64,000 nt of DNA, from positions 3,038,001 through 3,102,000 of the forward strand of contig OZ345352.1 of assembly GCA_977006965.1 (NCBI GenBank), in the 5' to 3' direction. The position numbers and the translations under genes were made by a program. A model generated the notes under the pieces. It saw nothing but the letters and a program-made list of their open reading frames with translations. It did not search any database and was not told where the DNA came from. Shown here piece after piece: positions 30,977 to 41,781 of this stretch. Within the stretch, counting starts at the first letter, position 1; each line of letters begins with the position of its first letter. The DNA comes from Phymatolithon calcareum. Taxonomy: Eukaryota; Rhodophyta; Florideophyceae; Hapalidiales.

Positions 30977-32215
30977 TTAGGAAAGCAAATCGGGAGAGAA
31001 GCCTTTGCCTGGACCTGTCTTTAACCCAGCGCATTGTCCCGGTGACCCAAGGAAAATGTTGTTCCTCCGGCCTTTTGGACGGAACCTGTTTCCATAACAT
31101 GTCATAAGCTGTGCCTTATTGCCATTCACGTGCACCACCTTGCGATTCTTTGTGAGAGTCCCAGACCGCAAGTCGTTATTGTTGAACGAAACGCCTGACT
31201 GGTTCTCCGTGAGCGATATCGAAAACCTTTTGTTCCCTACGACGGAAACCCAACCTCTGTTGCTGTACACGGTGACGACTTCGAGTCCAAAGTCATTTCC
31301 GTGCAGATTGACAACGTTATTGAACCCAACATTTAAATCACCCTCGAATTCCGATCTAAGCACCGACACCTTACCAGAAACCTTAAACAATGCCGCATCG
31401 CTGTCCGCAAAGATCGACTCGAGTAGCACGGATCCGGTCAACTTGGACACTGCCACATCGCTGAGCTCCACATTCTTCACCGTTACATCGCCCTTCTGCT
31501 CCACAACAATAATGTCGGTCGCTGTGAAATCAGCGCCGCTGACAATCACGTTCCCAATCCCCTTGCTCACATAGATCGATCCGTCGATGGTATTTGGTGC
31601 GCACTTCCGTCCCTTTGTAACAAACAGATGTCCCTTCACCTTACTCAGGTTGATACCGCCTTCAATATTCACGCCACAGAACTCCGCCTTGCCATAGCCA
31701 CCACGACGGATTATGCCGCCAGTGCGAACAGTGGCACCATACAATTGCATCGGTCCCGAATTGATACTAGAAGCGCTTTCCATGTTGCCCCAAGCGACGA
31801 ATTTGGGGACGTGGACAAGAGATACAGCCCCGACGCGCGCTTTATGGCCAAGGACAACCTGCCCGATGCTGCCCATGACTGAGATACCGCCTTTGACGGT
31901 AAGCGCACCCCACAGATTGATCTTGTCGGATTGAAAACAATGCACACAACCCTTAATGTCGACCTTGTTGACGGTTGTGAGGGTGCCGCGGTTTTTGACG
32001 ATGACATCACCGGTGATGCGGACGTTGTTGAGCACACATGACCCACCTCGAACGACGACAGAGGTTTTGATGACTCGGTTCCGGAGAGTACCCCTGCAGA
32101 TAATTTTTTGCGCGGAAGTCAGGGAGATCAGAAGCGCAAGTGCAAGAGTGAGGGATGAGAGGCGACCCCGAAGGCATGATGACATGGTGGTCGTAGCCAT
32201 GGACACATTTGCCAA
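30977..32215 (-). CDS. Secreted beta-solenoid-like repeat protein, paralog 2
   Basis: The 412-residue protein has a signal peptide (hydrophobic LTLALALLISLTSA, cleavage near residue 35) and the same repeat plan as paralog 1 (VVVRGGSCVLNNVRITGDV, GAVSLVHVPKF, ATDIIVVEQKGDVTVKN, SVLLESIFADSDAALFKVS). Compared with paralog 1 it lacks the two consecutive coils corresponding to SLLAATMSDAAFTG and VMVVGSKFSDASFRG, passing from GKVSVLRSEF straight to EGDLNVG. It is more basic than paralog 1. Secretion and a matrix or wall role are inferred from the signal peptide and the repeat fold only. A TA-flanked transposon begins 197 bp upstream of its ATG, so its promoter has probably been rearranged. Confidence 0.85.
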   Translation of the reverse strand: MANVSMATTTMSSCLRGRLSSLTLALALLISLTSAQKIICRGTLRNRVIKTSVVVRGGSCVLNNVRITGDVIVKNRGTLTTVNKVDIKGCVHCFQSDKINLWGALTVKGGISVMGSIGQVVLGHKARVGAVSLVHVPKFVAWGNMESASSINSGPMQLYGATVRTGGIIRRGGYGKAEFCGVNIEGGINLSKVKGHLFVTKGRKCAPNTIDGSIYVSKGIGNVIVSGADFTATDIIVVEQKGDVTVKNVELSDVAVSKLTGSVLLESIFADSDAALFKVSGKVSVLRSEFEGDLNVGFNNVVNLHGNDFGLEVVTVYSNRGWVSVVGNKRFSISLTENQSGVSFNNNDLRSGTLTKNRKVVHVNGNKAQLMTCYGNRFRPKGRRNNIFLGSPGQCAGLKTGPGKGFSPDLLS

Positions 32216-32412
32216 GCTGGATGGTTCTTTGCGGGCTTTCGCACGAAAAATCTATCATGCTCGAACAGCGGATTCCCCTCCGAGGACGATGATAAGTCTT
32301 GCGAGAGGACATGACACATTGTTTCCCAACGTTGTTGGCCATTACTGGAGAAGCTCAAAAGAGGACCGATTCATGAAACGTACTGTAGAGGCGGCAAAAA
32401 TACGGTACAGTA

Positions 32413-33507
32413 CAGTGAATCTTAATTGTCCACCAAACGGCAGCGCCGTGTCGTCACCGAGGGCCTACTGGCTCAGGGCGGTCCCGACCACAGGTCCGGT
32501 TGACGGTTTGACACGTGGAAACCAAAATACACTGCTACTCACGCCGTTAGCGAGGCATGCATCAAGGCCGCCCTCACCGTTCTGCATCGTCTTCCTACCC
32601 ACTGCCTTGCCACACGCAGCCGATGATGCATGACGACGCATGCCAAACACACCGTCCGACCCCGACGGTGGCTGCTCTCGAACGTATCGCAATGGACCCC
32701 GCACGCTGCCGCGCTGAGAGCGATTGGCGCCGCCCCTCTGTCGCAGTATTCTTGGCATTTCCGGAATCACAAGGACGGACCGCGGCGTTTGTGGATAGTG
32801 GGCACAAGACGTTGGAGCAAACCGTCTGCCGCTTACCGAGCTTTATTGTGCTATGCATGCAGTTCTCATTCTGTGTTCTTGCAATGTTATTCAATGTAAA
32901 CTATAATTTCTCTGACTTCCCCTTCGCGCCAGCACTACCTTGTATAACGTTGAAGAAGGAGTGGAAAGGGAAAAAGTTCAAGCCGGCATTTATTATTATT
33001 TTGCGAAAGTCGAAGGAGGCGATCTACGTCGGATATATCAACAAAATGAGAAGGCAGTTTGAAAAAATAAGAGTCTACCTGAATCTACAAGTACGATGTT
33101 AAGGCCCCGAAGGCGCACGGATTAAAATGAGGGTTAGATGCGCTTGGCAAACTACCTGGTAGTAAGCGCGATTATGGCAGAGCAATGTGGGCAGAGAGGG
33201 CAAAAGATGTCTCCACAGGCGAGGAAACGGATGCAAAAAGCAGCCTGTGGCAAACAACAGCGACGGAGAGACGCAAAATCGCTCCCAACGGGCGGTGGAC
33301 GGGATCGATTGTGGCGGCGGGGGCACTGCACAGCGACCGCGTAGGAGCGCGGCCGTGGGCATTTGAGACGATGGCGGAGTTGGCTGGAAAAACAGTCGTA
33401 GTATGCTTTAACACGTGTTAGACGTTGAAGAGGACCTCCGGTTGGGACCGGCAAGGGTCCGGAGGTCCGCACGGCGCTGCCATTTGCTGGACAATTAAGG
33501 TTCACTG
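32413..33507. mobile_element. TA-flanked TIR element (cagtgaa..ttaattgtcca), copy 1
   Basis: Terminal inverted repeats of about 37 bp begin cagtgaatcttaattgtcca at 32413 and end in the complement at 33507. Both are flanked by TA (32411-32412 and 33508-33509), the target of mariner/Tc1-class insertions. The 1095-bp interior is homologous in inverted orientation to copy 2 at 35559-36814. Shared coding-like stretches include YNFSDFPF-type then RKSKEAIYVGYINK, TVRPRRWLLSNV, and KDVSTGEETDAKSSLWQTT. No DDE transposase is recognisable, so it is probably non-autonomous. Tandem TACAGTACAGTAC flanks the right end. Confidence 0.75.
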
Positions 33508-33509
33508 TA

Positions 33510-34800
33510 CAGTACAGTACAGTACACAGCATTGTAGCGGAGAAGTAGTCCACAATTTGAACGAAATTCGGAGGTGTTTCATTTTTTTGTCCCATTTGAT
33601 TCAGAGGCTCTTATTTCAAATCATGTGTAAGGCGGAAAGCGCACTACTCTGGGCTAAAATGTTCCTGTTTCAAACGTCGTTAAGATTCAAGTGCCCCAAA
33701 CTGGAACTACAGTATAGTTCAAAGTAGGTATGAGCTTCAAGCAAAATTGAAAGCTTGATTTGATACCGACTATGATGTTTTTACTTGCCACTAAAGCCAG
33801 GTCATTATCAGAGGTATGGTAGAGTATCAAGGAAATTTGCTCAAGACCTGATATCAGGGGAATGTTAGGAGCGGGACAAAAGCAGGAGATGTATCATACC
33901 AAATTTTAATGATAAGCCTACGTGGCGTCCGTAAAAACCAGGCAGGTAGCGCGAAAATGTATCATAAACATAGCCGGTTGATAGAAAAAATCCAGCTTAC
34001 AGCTCGCGCACATTATGGACCGAAATGCATTGAAGCCTCTCGTTGCAGGATCCCATTCTGGAGAGATATAATAGAGAAGTAGGTTTTCGAGCTCTGCCTG
34101 TGCACTGTGCACAAAACGTGCACGGCTCGCGCCCGTGGGTTTCGTGATTTTCAAAAGTTTCCCGCGAAAATTCGAGATGCAGCTGCTGTGCGCTGGGCGG
34201 ATTTAACCATAAAATATTATTTTAATTAATGAAACGGAAGACTTGGAGGTGTGGCTCGGGTCTTTTGTCGTGTGTAATTTAACGGCGATGTACGCGAGCG
34301 GAACGTTCTCGGAGGCGAGTATGATAGCTCGTCCGACAAGCCCGGGCTTCAATCAGCCGTGAGTTTTGGGCTGCAACAAGGAGCTCGGTCGCGCGCTCAT
34401 CCGTTGGTGGTCCTCGCTTAGGAGAAGTGCTCGCATGATCCATTTCTGCGAAATATAACCTATCATCTGCGGCCACGTTTCCACAATTTCATCAGCTAAT
34501 CACGAAAGCGCCCGCACGAGCGCCTCGGAATCCGAAATGGCACCGCAGCGTTTACTGCACTCCAACAATACTGTCCCTAGGATGCTTACAGATCCATATG
34601 TCCTGGCACAATTCCATTGGCCGTCGTCGAACGACGGCTCTGTCTGAGCGACGCAAGAATCGAGCTTCATCACTAAATTTTTGATACAAAGATTTCCTCA
34701 TAATTAACCTGACACAACGCAGGCCACATTTTTAATAAATTTTGTGAAACATCAAGTTCCTGCTTTTGTCCCCCTCCTAACATCTGTAAAGTACCAACGT
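33510..34800. other. Gene-poor stretch
   Basis: No gene or clear repeat is supported over about 1.3 kb apart from one TACAGTA at 33711. Confidence 0.4.
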
Positions 34801-34814
34801 TGTGGAACTGGCCA

Positions 34815-35130
34815 GAATTCTCGACTTGAGGATATGCTGAAGTCGAATTTTGAATCAGAAGTCCAGCTTCACACGTGTACTGTGACGGATCATTACATCA
34901 TCATGATCAATCTTTATTGAAAAATCCAAGATTCGCAATTGCTTCACGGATGCACTTCACCTCAGAGCGCTGGGACGCTGCTGGAAGAACTGCGGTTAAA
35001 CTCGTAGCACTGCGAATTGTTTACAGTGTTCTTCATTTGAGGATGTGTACCGCGCATTATAGCAAAAATATAACCGATATTTAAGATAGACCACGTAACC
35101 GCTAACGGAATGTACTCTGAAAATCGAGTA
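34815..35130. repeat. Decayed copy of the 35159 MITE
   Basis: Contains gtcgaattttgaatca, cacacgtgta, an ataaccgatatttaaga stretch and ctgaaaatcgagta, all recognisable in the intact MITE that follows. The TIRs are lost. Confidence 0.45.
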
Positions 35131-35158
35131 CTGTAAGGTTACAGTACAGTACTGTGTA

Positions 35159-35556
35159 CAGTCAGACCTCGATAAATGGATGGGCAATGTGGAATGGTCC
35201 AATATTCTCAAAATCGAGGTTATTCTCAAGTCGAATTTTGAATCATAAGTTTTGGATCACACGTGTGCCGAACAGTAGCCATATTCTACTGTACTGTATG
35301 CCAATGGCAGGAGAAACATGAAAAGTACTTACAGTATTCTACGAGTGAGGATATGCTCCGTGTACGCTAAACAAAATTATAACAAAATTTAAGGTATGCC
35401 CCGTGACCTCGAACATGAAGTAATGCTCCTATCAAATATTCTAGAATCCTTTAATTTTCGTTAAATTTAGGCGGATACGGTTTTCGTGGAGCACTCGATT
35501 ATGCTGCTAACCGAGGTTATTCTAAAAAAGAGGTTCCATTTATCGAGGTCTGACTG
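35159..35556. mobile_element. TA-flanked MITE of pogo/Tc1-like type
   Basis: A 398-bp element with TIRs cagtcagacctcgataaatg, then ga, at 35159 and the complement ending at 35556. TA lies at 35157-35158 and 35557-35558. The terminal cagt-agacctcg-taaa pattern is the one seen in pogo/Tigger-like transposons. It has no ORF of note and so depends on another element's transposase. Fragments of its interior occur at about 500-690, 34815-35130 and 36820-36905. Confidence 0.8.
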
Positions 35557-35558
35557 TA

Positions 35559-36814
35559 CACTCAATTAAAATTGTACACCAAATGGCAGCGCCGTGCGGA
35601 CCTCCCGGGCCTTGCCGGTCCTAGACAGGGGTCCTGTGAACGTCTTACACGTGCAAAAAGGATACTACGACTCTGTATTGCTAGCATGCTTTAGCAACAC
35701 AATCGCCAATTCCGCCTACCGCCGGATTTGCCCACCGCCGCGCCGAGAGTGATTTGCGCCGCTCCGTAGCTGTAGTTTGCCGCAGGCTGCTTTTTCCATC
35801 CCTCCCTTCGCTTGTGGAGACATCTTTTGCCCCATGGCCTTCATCGTTGGGCCATAACCGCACATACTACCCGGTGGTCTGCGAAGCGCTTTTAACGCTC
35901 ATATCAATCCACGCACCTTTGTGGCCTTAAGAATAAGCTTCTAGAATCAGCAGGGCTCTTATATTTTCCTACTGCCTTTCTTATTTTGCCGATTTGTCCG
36001 ACGTAGCGCACCTCCTTCGACTTGCGCAAATAAAAATAAATGTTGGCTTTAACTTTTTCCCTTCCCTCCACTTCAGCGTTACGCAAGGTACTTCTGGGGT
36101 GAAGAGGAAGTCGAAGACATTGTAGTTTACATTGATTAACAGATCAAGAAGACAGAATAAGAACTGCATATATGCAGTTCTTATATATATATAAAGCTCG
36201 GTAAGCGGCAGACGGTTTGCTTCAACTGTTTGCATCCACTAACAACAAACGTCGCGGTCCGTCCCTGCGACTCCGGACAGGACACGATTTCTGCGACGAA
36301 GCGGCGGCGCTAAACGCTCTCAGCGCGGCAGCGGGTGGGGTCGATTGCAATACGTTGGAGAGCAGCCAACAGCGGAGTCGGACGGTGGATTCAGCGGTGG
36401 CGCCGAAAAGACATACATTTCCAGCGAGGGGGGTACGGCGCGCCAGCCAGGCGGTGTATTTTGCAGAGGGCAACGGCGTCACTTGGGGCGAACAGCAGGT
36501 TAACGGCAGTCGGATGGCGTTTTTGGCACTGGGCGCGGCCAAGTCTTTAATTTCCAACGGTGTGGCAAGGCGCTGCGGCCAAGAGGACGATGCAGTTCGG
36601 CGGGGTCGGTGTTGAGGCATGCATCGCCGGCGGCTTGGGCAGCGTATCGGGCAGGCGGACGATGCAGAACGACGCGGGCAGGGTCTAGGCATTCATCACC
36701 GACAGCGTGGGACAGCGGCCTATTGTTCTTTCCACGTGTCAAGCGGCCAATTGGACCCGTAGGCCCTTGTCGATGAGACGGCGCTATCCTTTGGTGGACA
36801 ATTAAGGTTCACTG
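35559..36814. mobile_element. TA-flanked TIR element, copy 2, abutting the MITE
   Basis: It starts at 35559, directly after the TA that also ends the MITE, and ends at 36814 followed by TA (36815-36816). The right TIR, ggacaattaaggttcactg, is nearly the same as in copy 1; the left is more diverged (cactcaattaaaattgta). The interior is copy 1 in inverted order, with the RKSKEVRYVGQIGKIRK stretch on the minus strand at 35904-36086 and TVRLRCWLLSNV on the minus strand at 36222-36692. It contains an open 132-residue plus-strand frame (36217-36615), which is probably incidental. Confidence 0.7.
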
Positions 36815-36819
36815 TACTG

Positions 36820-37401
36820 TATTCCATAAACCTTAAATTCGGTTTAATTTTCGATGATACCGTTGCCGTGGAACACATGCTCATTCTGAAAATCGAGGTG
36901 CTAATGGGGCCTTCCTGAAAACACAAACACGGGATTTGTGCGTACTAAACCTGTCACGTTTTGTGTAGTCGCAAACGAATTTTTTCTCACTAGACCCACC
37001 CCAGTGAGAAAAATTTGGTACCGTCCCAAAACGATATTTACAGTCAATTGGGGACAGCTGGCACTCCGTTCCCTGAAACTTTCTCCTTCCATGCTTTTGT
37101 ATCTCCGTCCCATTCAATCACCCATTCGCTTTCGATCAACCCGCTCTCCGACATTGGCAGTATCATAGTCAAAGCTGCTAGGATGTAGCCTGTGCTTCCA
37201 CCCATGGCTAATTCGTGCTATTGCCTCATAAGCGCCCCCTTTCTCTCCTATCGTTCGGCACGAGCGCGGCACAGGATCTGAGAGCTCACCGAAGGCACTG
37301 ATGACGAAGATGGCGATAGTAATGATGACAGAGTATCCTTGCGTTAGCGTGAAAGCGGAAACAATTCGTCGCGAGAGAGACAGCAGGCCCTCCCGCGTCC
37401 C
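36820..37401. other. Intergenic DNA
   Basis: The first ~85 bp (aaaccttaaattcggttta, cgtggaacacatgctc, ctgaaaatcgaggt) are a MITE fragment of the 35159 family. A hairpin with arms of about 11 bp, tttttctcact, lies at 36981-37013. Otherwise nothing is seen. Confidence 0.4.
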
Positions 37402-37692
37402 TTGGTACATCGAAGGCAATCCGGAATGCGAAGAGAAACTAGCGATGGTGGAGAGTTGACCAGTCTTCTCAAGTTACAGATAGTTCAAGACCAAAATCGA
37501 CGAGAAGAGGAGCGCAAGGATCGTGCCGAACAGCGAGAGGATGGGCGGAAAGAGCGTGCAGAGCAGAGAGAGGAAGAGCTGAAAGAACGTGCAGAACAGA
37601 GAGCGGAGGAGAGAGAGAGGCGAGAGCGGGAGGATACGAGGCATGACCAATTAATACAAATGATGATGGTTTCCCTCAACAAGAAAAATTGA
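37402..37692 (+). CDS. Small highly charged coiled-coil protein, possibly transposon-derived
   Basis: The 96-residue frame is dominated by an Arg/Glu-rich heptad-like segment (RREEERKDRAEQRED, RKERAEQREEELKERA) followed by HDQLIQMMMVSLNKKN and a stop; an AATAAA lies about 65 bp later. Proteins ending this way often accompany DNA transposons as a second ORF. Harbinger-like transposase fragments lie 0.4-1.4 kb away on the other strand. That link is a guess. It may also be the 3' end of a longer lost gene. Confidence 0.4.
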   Translation: MVHRRQSGMRRETSDGGELTSLLKLQIVQDQNRREEERKDRAEQREDGRKERAEQREEELKERAEQRAEERERREREDTRHDQLIQMMMVSLNKKN

Positions 37693-37769
37693 GCGTTGAA
37701 GCTCTTGGCAACAATCCTATATTACGAATGTCATGTGATAATCTAATTGTTGAATGAATAAACCGATGC

Positions 37770-38095
37770 TCAAGTCATGGCTGTTCTTGAAAAACGAACG
37801 TTTAAATCAACCCTCAGCCGCTGCACACACTCCCACCACGGATACTACTGGATATGCTCTCGACTGTGACGATTAATTAAGCCAGTAGCTGTTTTTAAGG
37901 AGAAGATCCAAACTCTAAGTCTTTGGAGGCGTCTCTGCATTTTTGTCGTGTATTCGTTCGGTCATCTCCCAGTAACTAAACATCGGTAAAGAGGAATTTT
38001 GAGATCCTGCTCACTCCCAAACAGACCACTAGCTTCTACGCTAAGTTGCGACATAAACGTAGTAAAAATTTGGTTCGTCCCAACAAGCCTTGCCC
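37770..38095. other. Intergenic spacer
   Basis: No gene or repeat is supported. Confidence 0.35.
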
Positions 38096-38470
38096 TCAAA
38101 TTGAACAAATAAACGACCCGAAAAGCACAGCAAACGCCGACATCGATGGTCGATGAAGAGCGGCGCGTTTAATACGCCAGTCACGGTTTCTACGCTGGAG
38201 CGGCGACATATGCCTAATTCGCTTTTTCGGCGCCAACATTCTGCGGCTCTGGATGCTGGCGAGGACGACGAGAGTACGAAATGACACACTCATGTTCTTA
38301 CGTGTGTGTGCGAGCGTGAAATGGGAGATATGGCGCGGAATAGTCCGCTGGGTTGGATCCGGGTGGCCATTTTCAGTTCTGCGTGCACGGCTCGACCGTA
38401 TTGTCAATATGTACTCATTCCACCCAAGATGCAAGAAGTGGGTCGCTCCTGAAAATGATAAAATGCACAA
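38096..38470 (-). pseudogene. Harbinger-like transposase N-terminal fragment, copy 2
   Basis: The segment RRNRDWRIKRAALHRPSMSAF in the 124-residue minus frame parallels RRLRDRRISRGALQNPHMSAF in the fragment at 38663-39115, so this is a second partial copy of the same transposase start, next to the first. It breaks off after FAVLFGSF. Confidence 0.5.
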
Positions 38471-38662
38471 AATGCGTCGTCACGCCACGGTGCATTTGTC
38501 TCGTGTCCTCGATTTGTGACACGCAAAATGTGCAAATCGCGCGACATTTGGTCATAGAGCTTCCCTCTGTGAACCAAATGTGTTGTACGACACATTTCTA
38601 TCATGTTCGCTACGGCGCGTTGTAATGCAGTGATCTGCCTCATGCACTTCATCCATGGGTGG

Positions 38663-39115
38663 TCAGAAAGATGCGCTGCAGCTTAGAAAAGAAGATCCTC
38701 GTCCCATCTCAGATCCGCGTGTCCTCCCCCATGTCAACACCAAGCCCAAACATATTTCTGCGCTCATTGAGCGCGGCCTCCCGCGACCATGCGGTTCTGC
38801 GTCCAGACGTCGAATAGCCCCATCAGTTGAATAGGGTGAGTACTTATTGTACAGAGTGGCATACTTTACAAGTATGTATCGAAACGTAACACGGTTAACA
38901 CCTGTAAAGGTGATTAACGAGCGCTCGCAACCCGATCCGAGAAGCGTGCGAAAAGCAGACATATGGGGATTCTGCAGAGCTCCTCGGGAGATTCTTCGGT
39001 CACGGAGCCGGCGGGCGTGCACGGACATTCGGTACCGCATGGGTCCATTTGCGATCCTTCGCTGCAGGTGCCGTTTATGCAGCAGAATGAATAATAGACG
39101 GATAATCAATCCCAT
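38663..39115 (-). pseudogene. PIF/Harbinger-like DDE transposase fragment, copy 1
   Basis: The 150-residue minus frame contains LITFTGVNRVTFRYIL, LYNKYSPYS and GRGRPRSMSAEICLGLVLTW followed by GRTRGSEM. This combination (F-x-x-LTGF, GRPR-x-L, CLGLVLxWxRTRGS) matches the N-terminal helical part of DDE_Tnp_4/Harbinger transposases of protists. The catalytic domain with the three acidic residues is missing; the frame decays near 38690. It cannot be active. Confidence 0.6.
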
Positions 39116-39179
39116 TCTTACCGAACTTGTTTGCGGACCAGATGGAGATAGAAAGTTCTACTTTTCAACGCCATGAGTA

Positions 39180-39620
39180 AAGGGGAAAGCCAAACTGACG
39201 AAAGAACACTCGAGAAGAAACATCTTCGTGTATTCATTACAATGACACAGTACTTATTTCGTCTAGCACCATAAAGCCTTCTCCGTGCAACGAATCTATG
39301 GATCTACCTATAATTTCTTCACTTTCCCCTCTCCCTTCGAGTGAACGTTTAATAGTTTCCTGGAGTACTTTACAGCACGCCTGATTACCCTTTGGAGTAT
39401 TATACTTTTTTTTGAACTTGGAATTTTTTAAACGCCCTCAGTAACACTCATGAGACTGCAAGGGAGATGGGTTTCAGCAGCTACGTTCTAGCTTCGATCA
39501 TATATTCAAATACTTGTAACCCGGGTTAACGTCGTAGCCCTAGCTGCAAAAACCCTCTCCCGTAAAAGGGCGGAGGGAAAATCTTGGGGTCCAATGATCA
39601 GATTTCCTCAATTGGCGCCT
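39180..39620. other. Intergenic spacer
   Basis: No gene is supported. Confidence 0.35.
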
Positions 39621-39623
39621 TGT

Positions 39624-39881
39624 CTATTCCATGTCGTCGTAAAAGACGATAGTGAAGAAGAGTAGCTTGTCGAGAGCTTTTTCAGTGATATCAATCTCCT
39701 TTTTGGTCAGTTGATATCTTCCGAGGTATTCTTCCAGGTTGCTCATGAGGATTGGTACAGTATCACCGAACTTGTCTGTGAGAAGTGATGTGCTCATTGG
39801 GGGGAACCGACCGAATGCCCACTTTACCGCTAATTGGCGCTGCCGTGTTTTCGGGAGTCTGATAATCGCCGGGGTGGAGTA
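39624..39881 (-). pseudogene. Partial copy of the three-member small protein family
   Basis: The minus frame is open for 85 codons upstream of the stop at 39624-39626. It reads PAIIRLPKTRQRQL, FGRFPPM, STSLLTDKFGDTVPILM, then ALDKLLFFTIVFYDDME. This aligns end to end with PAILKFPKVKHRQL, CGRFPQV, STTSMTEEFG and ALDELLLFSKTLIERME of the ORF at 63154-63636. The N-terminal third is cut off by a stop at 39882-39884. The conservation pattern (hydrophobic positions kept, loops varied) suggests a helical protein. Function unknown. Confidence 0.6.
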
Positions 39882-39884
39882 TTA

Positions 39885-41780
39885 TACTGCTCCAAAACCC
39901 CTCGGTCTCCAGCGGTGTAATGTAATACTTGTACTCTTCAGCACCAAAGTGAGGGCCCATGTCGGATGCTTTGGGCACTATAAGCACCCAAAATAGGACA
40001 TCAAATCAATTAATATTTTGGTTCCGTAATGGAATTGTCTGACACAAAATGCGACAATGTTTTCAGGGCTCCACAATTTAGCGTGCGCGTGACAGCGGAA
40101 TACATTTGCACAATTTGCGTACTGTTTTGCGTCTCTGCAATTTATCATTTTCAGGAGTGACCCAGTGGAAACTTCCGACAAGGGGATAGTAATATATAAG
40201 AGGGGGACAACGCCTTTTTTCTGAGGACTCATATGGATGTTGGAAAGCGGGAAATTAGACTCACACCCTCAATCGCACATAATGTTTGGGATTGTGCTCC
40301 ACGTACAGTAAGCTGGGAGCTTTCGGCTGACACGTGCTGTAATCGCTGTTCAAATGCCAACATTGCAGCACCCAAAAGAGCACTGCAGTAAGACAAAATG
40401 AATAAACGCACTATATCGTGAACATCCTTGGAAACAGCGCTGCTCCACGAGGCGAACTACGTACCAGAGCGAAGCGCAGAAAGAAGAACCCGCCCAAACG
40501 CTGGGACTCCGCCTTATAGCGATTTCGAAAAATGGCTTATCTTCCGTGGAATGCGTGCGGCTCAAGAACACATCAGAAAGCCGGCTTCGACTTTGCGCAT
40601 ACTCGGACAAGGGAGACCTGAGATAAAGAAGTTTGAAATGGCTTCGGATCTAGCTGGAGTTGTTTGTGTGCCGTCGAAGCGAAATTTTGTCGTTATATCT
40701 ATGGGAATTCGACCTTTCGTTCGCAGTGAGGACATTGGACAGTACACACCTGGGATGTGGTGCGTAAGTACGTAGGAAAGAGCGGGGTGGAGATGGAAAA
40801 ATGCAGTCGCGGACGCGGACGGACAGGTTTGAAATTCATTCTGTCGTGTGTTGTTCAGTGCATAGGTATAATTATGCACTGTCCTGAGTGCCCATGTCGA
40901 CCAAATATCGCACTGTAATGCTTCTCGTTGAAGAGCAACATCTCGCGAACACTTTTCATCCCCGACTGAAGCACTAACAGAAAAATCAGTGCGGTCAAAA
41001 ACTGGTATGCTTATTTAATCCAAAAAATATCTACCGTGCTTCCCCTCCTCATTGTGAATCTTCTACGCTTACGATAGGGAAATCGAAGTTGAGCAAACCA
41101 GTTTTTCGAGCTCTTTCTTACGTTTTTCAAGCAATCTGACCCCTCAAATCTCAAAAAAGAACATGGCATCCCAGAGATACGGTAACTTTGTCAATCTTTA
41201 ATTTTAAAAATAAATTACATCAGAAGAATCAGCGCATCTTGAAGATATCTTCTCCCAGAGACAGCTCAATATAAACATGTGTTCTATCCACAGGATACTC
41301 GCGCGCTCAGCTTAAAATCGTCCTTTAAACGTTGGAATATGGTTGTGCTCTTGACCAGAGGCAATTTAGTGGTATGATCACCAAATATGGACCAACCATT
41401 TCGCTCCATTTGGCATATGCGATTTGAATGCGTTCCTGAAAAACCGGGAGTTGACGTCCCCCTCTTATATATTACTATCCCCTGTTCCAACCCACTTCCC
41501 CGGTGGAAATTAAAGCCTTTAGTACCAATGATGCGCCAAAATTTTGTGTTTTCAGATCGTACAGGTGTCAAAAAGCACAAAAATCAGTCACGCTCTCCCC
41601 AAATACTTCGCGTCTTATTTTGTGTTTGAGGAAGGTCCCCATTATCCGGCACTGACTATACTCCATTTTCCTTCAATGCTATGTAGAGTACAGTGTTCTC
41701 ATTATGAATGGGCTGCTGAACGTCCACGTGTCCTGCGTTGGCCGTGTGGCTTGTATGCAATCGAGAGACACATTTCCATA
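39885..41780. other. Intergenic repeat-bearing DNA
   Basis: A perfect 27-bp inverted match lies at 40182-40208 and 41456-41482, both carrying a TATATAAG-type TATA box. A 115-residue plus frame at 40428-40775 (METALLHEANYVPERS, GQGRPEIKKFEM) has no recognised motif and is weakly supported. Nothing else is seen. Confidence 0.45.
40182..41482. repeat. Pair of inverted 27-bp TATA-containing repeats
   Basis: ggggatagtaatatataaga followed by gggggac occurs at 40182-40208 and as its exact complement at 41456-41482. Weaker similarity extends outward (ccagtggaaacttccgacaa versus caccggggaagtgggttgga). The two may be subterminal repeats of a 1.3-kb element or copies of one promoter in opposite directions. 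Confidence 0.5.
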
Positions 41781-41781
41781 C

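Noticed and set aside
35559-36814. Host genes in the 130-150-residue frames within the TIR element
   Set aside because: The same DNA is repeated inverted at 32413-33507 with the frames broken or shifted, so they belong to the mobile element.
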